Source of the DNA: Lumbricus rubellus
Taxonomy: Eukaryota; Annelida; Clitellata; Crassiclitellata; Lumbricidae
NCBI GenBank assembly: GCA_945859605.1
Contig: OX243824.1
Span: 2,070,078-2,134,077, forward strand
Length of the DNA: 64,000 nt
Reading direction: 5' to 3'
Below, piece after piece: positions 58,857-64,000 of the stretch. Below the pieces are notes generated by a model, which was given only the letters and a program-made list of their open reading frames with translations, was not told where the DNA came from and ran no database searches. The translations under genes were made by a program, and so were the position numbers. Every line of letters begins with the position of its first letter. Position 1 is the first letter of the stretch.

Positions 58857-59339
58857 CTACTATACCAGTGACAGAGCAGACAGCCTGTAATAAAAAATTA
58901 ATCAGCACAAATAGCAGCATCGAGGGCTAGGCCTACACAATTTGAGAATAATTAAAGTTAGGCCTGTGCAATTTTTATTTATAGGCCTGAATCTTGACGG
59001 ATTTTATTTCCTGCTCGTGACAGATATTGACGATTAGGCTCTCGGCAAATTAATTTAATTGTACGGTAAAAAATAGGCTAAGTCTCTATAAGATATCATA
59101 TGAGTTTGAATTTGACATCTGATTCAGGCCTATAATTATATTTTTACAGCTGAACTCGTGCAGTGCACCGATCGACCCATTTCATATCATAAATTTACCC
59201 CCATTTAGCCAGTGTTTTTTTAACGTGCAGTCGCAGGCTACATAAAAATTTGCAGTTGTAGGGCCTAAATGAATTTGTAAAGTTCCGAAAGCAATCTTGT
59301 GCAGTGAAAACAGTAAAAAAAACAGGTCATGCACTGGCA
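58857..59339. other. Intergenic stretch, TAGGCCTA-rich
   Basis: No gene or repeat recognised apart from frequent AGGCCTA words. Confidence 0.5.
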
Positions 59340-60340
59340 TGCGTAACATAACATAACATAACATAACATAGGTTTTTTATTGCTCCCAAGAGAAAAACAT
59401 GACATGATACAGTTTCAGATCAACGCTAAGTTGGGTTACAAAAGGAGGACCTAAAGGGACCAAAGTCCCGCTAGCAGGGCCACCTATGCACCAGTATAAT
59501 ATCTATGAAGTTGGTAACATAAGCAGCGGGAGTCATCTAAATTAAAAATGAAATAATACATGTTAGTATAGTCTAGTGTAAAGATATTTTAGATAAACAA
59601 ACAGAACATAAGGATTAGTTATACATTTAAATTGAGTAAGTGTGCACGCAAACGCTTTTTAAAGAGGAGGATATTAGGCGCATCATGAATATCGATAGGA
59701 AGCTTGTTCCAAACAGTTGGACCAGCTATCTTAATTGAGAATCTGCGGGTGTTCGTGTGAGCAAATATCGGTCTATAGTTGGAGGCTGTTCTAGTACTGT
59801 AAGAGTGAATGGTCGAACCGGTACTAAAATAGTTGGCAAAGGTTTGAGGTAATAGGCCATGCTTATAGCGAAACATGAATTCACCAGTTTGAAGTATTCT
59901 TATTTGATCTAGTTTTAAAATACCGTTGAGGAAAAAAAGTTGGGCAGTAGGCCTATGACACTTGTAAGAAGATTTAGTAATTACTCTAATGGCCCTTTTT
60001 TGCAAAATAACCAAACGTGTAAGACTCGAAGTATAGTTCGAGGCCCAGACAAAATTGCAATATGCTAAATATGGGTAGACTAATGAGTAATATAGATTGG
60101 TTAGTATGTTAGTTGGCAACTTATATGAGATACGAGATAAAATACCTATATTTTTGGCCAGCTTAATAGATATTTCGGAAATGTGCTCCTTCCAAGTCAG
60201 ATGTTTATCGACAACAACGCCAAGAAAGTTTACTTTGTTAGTTTGGGGGATAGGTACACCAATAGGCCTATTACACGTAATAGGCCTATAGGTTACCATA
60301 TGGTCCATGGATGGTGTAGGCCTAATAGGACTCAAAGGAA
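59340..60340 (-). pseudogene. 5'-truncated LINE with reverse transcriptase C-terminus
   Basis: A 238-codon minus-strand frame (59619-60335) starts within the thumb region: NFLGVVVDKHLTWKEHI, YYSLVYPYLAYCNFVWAS, LQKRAIRVITKSSY and VWNKLPIDIH, FKKRLRAHLL. These are the signatures of CR1/Jockey-clade LINEs downstream of the FADD catalytic box, which is absent. The 3' end (59345-59370) carries ACATA repeats typical of a target-primed 3' tail. Dead on arrival by 5' truncation, but the frame is still open, so the insertion looks recent. Confidence 0.9.
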
Positions 60341-60460
60341 TTAAGGGACTATAGGCCTATGTGGTAAAAAAATACGCAGTTCATGGAGAAAGACTTATTT
60401 TAAAGGTCATCATATTTTAAAGCAGGGATAGCCTAGCTATTAGTATAACCTACCTTTTAA

Positions 60461-61446
60461 CCCTCAGGCTACCAAGCTTTTTTTGTAACACTGACTACCA
60501 AGGGGGGGGTGGTTACCACCCCCCCCCTGGATTTTGGGTTTGGTTTGAGATATCATAACTTGTAATACACCTATGGATTCAGCATTCATTTCTGCACAAA
60601 ATGGTATATTTAGGTTTAAAATATATGAAAGCACCCCGAAGTTATAAATTTTTTACCGTAGGCACCCGTCGATTCCACAAAATGTATACTTTCGCATAAG
60701 CAAAATATTAGATTTTGTGTGTTTTTAACATAATTTATTTAATTAAAATAGTTTACATATAATAAAGTCCAATATTCAACTATAAAAACTAGTAATAAGT
60801 TAGTTTTAGTTACAATAAAAAGAGAAAAAAACATGTAAAACATGCTGAAAAACGTTTACGCAGACTTATCGGTGTGCGTTGTAAAAAAAACCCAACATTT
60901 TCACACATTTAAATTTATTTTGAGCACTTCCGGTCATCAAATGTCAAATTAATTGGTATCAAAAAATAGCCCTAAATGCCCTCTATAGAATGGCATAATT
61001 TACTTCTCTTAAAAAATAAATTATGAATAATTTTTAATAGGAAAAACATGAAAATTTTATGAAAATAAAACACCTTTTTATATATTTTAATTTATTTTGA
61101 GCACTTTCGGTTGTCCAAAGACAACTCCGTGACCACCACAATGTAGCCCCACATTCCCTCTACAGAATGGTGTAATTGGTGTCTCTTCATGTCAAAGGAC
61201 GGATAAGATACAGCCGATATTCTAAGGGGGGGTGGTATCCACCCCCCCCCCCTGGTGCCTCGGGTATATCGGGTATAACTTTTGAATGGTATGGTATATC
61301 ATCACACATTTTAGCTCAAAATGTGTGCAAATGAATCCTCTACAGCCACCTAAAACGTCAAAATTTTATTCCTAACGAAAAAAGTTTGATTTGGGAAAAA
61401 CCTAGGGGGGGGGGTGGATACCACTCCCCCCCTGGTAGCCCGAGGG
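60461..61446. mobile_element. TTAA-flanked piggyBac-like element, copy A
   Basis: Ends CCCTCAGGCTACCA and TGGTAGCCCGAGGG, TTAA at 60457-60460 and 61447-61450. 986 bp. Three G-run/C-run hairpins (GGGGTGGTTACCACCCC, GGGGTGGTATCCACCCC, GGGGTGGATACCACTCCC). No transposase. Confidence 0.88.
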
Positions 61447-61818
61447 TTAAGAAGTTTTTGTCGAAATTAATCACTAAAAAAGGTCGTCAGACTCGTCACA
61501 CATTTTGAGGGCCAATGGACAATAGATCATTAAAATTGCTGTTAGTGCAAATATTGCAATTCCTTTGGAAAGTCCTGCATTTAGTTCGGGCGCCTTTGGC
61601 TAAAATTAATATCCAGTCGCTTGTTGGTAGCCTAATTATTATTGTTGCCGCTAGCCCACTGCCATGGGTTGGGATGGGGATGAGAGTGTTGACAACTTTA
61701 CAAGATTTATAGCCTACAGTTACAGTTACTGTAGGCTTATAATTATAGGCCTATGCACACAAATAGACCTAGGCCTTTTATAGGCATATATATAGTGGGC
61801 ACATAATAGGTAAAAATC

Positions 61819-61956
61819 TTCTTTTCACACCCTATAGTTCAACTTGGATTAGCCTATAACCCTGTCTGGCTATTATAGGCCTATTATGAAAATTGTAGAG
61901 ATTTATTACAGGGTGTCAGACTATTGTATCCAAGTCGAACTAGGGTGTGAAAAGAA
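61819..61956. mobile_element. Short inverted-repeat MITE
   Basis: TTCTTTTCACACCCTATAG...ACTTGGAT and its inverted counterpart ATCCAAGT...TAGGGTGTGAAAAGAA. About 32-bp ends, 138 bp in total. No clear target duplication. Confidence 0.7.
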
Positions 61957-62100
61957 CACTTATGACTACTATAGGCCTATATTTAATTACGTGGGACCAT
62001 AATTATATGGGGGGGGGACTGAAGAACAAGCCGCAGACAATTCTCACCTTGCATTGCTTATTAATATTTTTGTTACACTTTACAAATTATTTCAACAATC

Positions 62101-62103
<3 letters not shown>

Positions 62104-62146
<43 letters not shown>
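62104..62146. repeat. (TA)n microsatellite
   Basis: 21 TA units, followed to 62258 by an AT-rich minisatellite with a CCTACTTAATTTAGTATTAT unit that continues after copy B of the TTAA element at 63238. Confidence 0.95.
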
Positions 62147-62150
<4 letters not shown>

Positions 62151-62258
62151 AAAGTTCCTACTTAATTTAGTATTATTTATAAGCTACTACTTAATTTTGT
62201 ATTATAATTATTTATAAGTTCCTACTTAATTTAGTATTATTTTTAAGTTCCTACTTAA

Positions 62259-63237
62259 CCCTCGGGCTACCAGAGGGGGTGGTATCCACCCCCCCAAGGT
62301 TTTTCCCAAATCAAACTTTTTTCGTTAGGAATAAAATTTTGACGTTTTAGGTAGCTCTAGAGGATTCATTTGCACACATTTTGAGCTAAAATGTGTGATG
62401 ATATACCATACCATTCAAAAGTTATACCCGATATACCCGAGGCACCAGGAGGGGGTGGATACCACCCCCCTTAGATTATCGGCTGTATCTTATCCGTCCT
62501 TTGACATGAAGATACACCAATTACACCATTCTGTAGAGGGAATGTGGGGCTACATTTCCAGGCTCAGTGAGTTGTCTTTGGACAACCGGAAGTGCTCAAA
62601 ATAAATTAAAATATAAATAAAGGTGTTTTATTTTCATAAAATATTCATGTTTTTCCTATTAAAAATTATTCATACTTTATTTTTTAAGAGAAATAAATTA
62701 TGTCATTCTATAGAGGGCATTTAGGGCTATTTTTTATACCAATTAATTTGACATTTGATGACCGGAAGTGCTCAAAATAAATTTAAATGTGTGAAAATGT
62801 TGAGTATTTTTTACAACGTTCGTAGACCGATAAGTCTGCGTAAGCGTTTTTCAGCATGTTTTACATGTTTTTTCTCTTTTTATTGTAACTAAAACTAACT
62901 TATTACTAGTTTTTATAGTTGAATATTGGACTTTATTATATGTAAACTATTTTTCATCAAATAAATTATGTTAAAAACACACAGAATCTAATATTTTGCT
63001 TATGCGAAAGTATACAATTATTTGTGGAATCGACGGGTGCCTACGGTAAAAAATTCATAACTTCGGGGTGCTTTCATATATTTTAAATCTAAATATACCA
63101 TTTTGTGCAGAAATGAATGCTGAATCCATAGGTGTATTACAAGTTATGATATCTCAAACCAAACCCAAAATCCAGGGGGGTGGTAACCACCCCCCCTTGG
63201 TAGTCAGTGTTACAAAAATAGCGTGGTAGCCTGAGGG
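62259..63237. mobile_element. TTAA-flanked piggyBac-like element, copy B (inverted)
   Basis: Same family as 60461-61446 in opposite orientation. TTAA at 62255-62258 and 63238-63241. It was inserted into a CTACTTAATTTTGTATTAT minisatellite unit; removing the element and one TTAA restores the unit exactly. 979 bp. Confidence 0.92.
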
Positions 63238-63241
63238 TTAA

Positions 63242-64000
63242 TTTTGTATTATAATTATTTTTAAGTTTCTACTTAATTTAGTATTATTTAGCGCCAGTTT
63301 ATATAGATTTAGGCTATAATAATATATTGATAATTATATCGTGACGATATTTGTGGGCGCTGAGAAATTTCCCATGATTAGGGGCTTTGGGGTCTACGTA
63401 GGCTACATTACGTTGTCCTTAATAATTTATTGTATTGTCTATAAGCATCTATGAATAAACCGGTTCCCGCTAGCCTAGGCCTACTTTGCTCGATGTGCGC
63501 TGTACAGTGTACAACAGTTGTCGAAGAAGGCCTACGATTACCGCCACATCGTAAGCCGCATATTCATTGGCTTGGAGCTAGGCCTACACCGATTCTGCTG
63601 TAATTTTGTCCTTTCAATAACAGGAACCTCGTAAATTCGTAAACATTGAAATTTAGCTTCCGCTACGAGCCTGGTGTACAGTGGCGGCGCCAGACACTTT
63701 TTGTAGCCAGGGCATAGCCAGGGCAGTCACACAAGTAGCCAGGGCAGAGGTCGAGTCGCGTGCTCGGTAGTATGGGCTTACATAAGCTTATAATTTGGCG
63801 TACCGTCAGGTAAGGCATGTTCAACAAGTTCGGCCGTACAGGGGCCTACACTTTAGGGAGCCCACACATGCGAATTTTTTAAAGAAAACAATTGGTAAAT
63901 TTTGCCGAAATTTCGACCAAACGACTTTAAAAATGTCCTCAATTTTTTGGTCGAAGGTTCCTCCAACAAATTTTCCGAACAGGGCCCCCACAATTCTTAA
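63242..64000. other. Window end with a possible hAT left end
   Basis: CAGTGGCGGCGCCAGACAC at 63680 resembles hAT-type left ends and is followed by TAGCCAGGGCA repeats; its right end is not in the window. CAGGGGCCTACACTTTAGGG at 63838 is a similar possible end. No gene recognised. Confidence 0.4.

Overview
This is an animal nuclear genome window: AT-rich, gene-sparse, with short exons flanked by GT-AG introns, and packed with microsatellites, minisatellites, tRNA-derived SINEs, LINE 3' ends and small DNA transposons. The proteins and repeat style suggest a marine invertebrate deuterostome (an echinoderm or relative is my guess, not proven). Three genes are recognisable, all on the + strand.

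Layout. (1) 1-6.5 kb: 3' part of an active-zone RIM (RIMS/unc-10-like) gene, four exons with a partial C2B domain; the last C2B exon was not found. The RIM intron region (about 3.6-8.5 kb) is partly duplicated in tandem at about 8.6-11.9 kb, including a decayed exon. (2) 12.3-29.0 kb: a complete 18-exon galactosylceramidase gene (GALC, GH59) encoding 732 residues; the spliced frame is open from start to stop, and both catalytic glutamates are present. (3) 29-43 kb: intergenic DNA dominated by nested transposons, including a 3.9-kb hAT-type element with a perfect 8-bp target duplication. (4) 43.3-54.2 kb: a Kruppel-like factor of the KLF3/8/12 type, five coding exons giving 589 residues, with a PIDLS CtBP-binding motif and three C-terminal zinc fingers; a candidate promoter and 5' exon lies near 43.3-43.6 kb. 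(5) 54.2-64 kb: more transposons, a truncated LINE, and two oppositely oriented copies of a TTAA-flanked element.

The genes are not functionally linked: synaptic vesicle release, lysosomal lipid breakdown and transcriptional control happen to be neighbours.

The most interesting signal is a dispersed bipartite module: (T)TAGACACC(T), then a nearly constant 22-23 bp of mostly unconserved sequence, then TATATAA. It occurs on both strands in introns and between genes, and a 49-bp minisatellite in a GALC intron is a tandem array of it. Fixed spacing with a variable interior looks like a promoter (PSE plus TATA, snRNA/Pol III type) rather than an ordinary repeat. Function is untested.

DNA transposons are unusually easy to delimit here: many have terminal inverted repeats plus exact 8-bp or TTAA target duplications, and several are nested.
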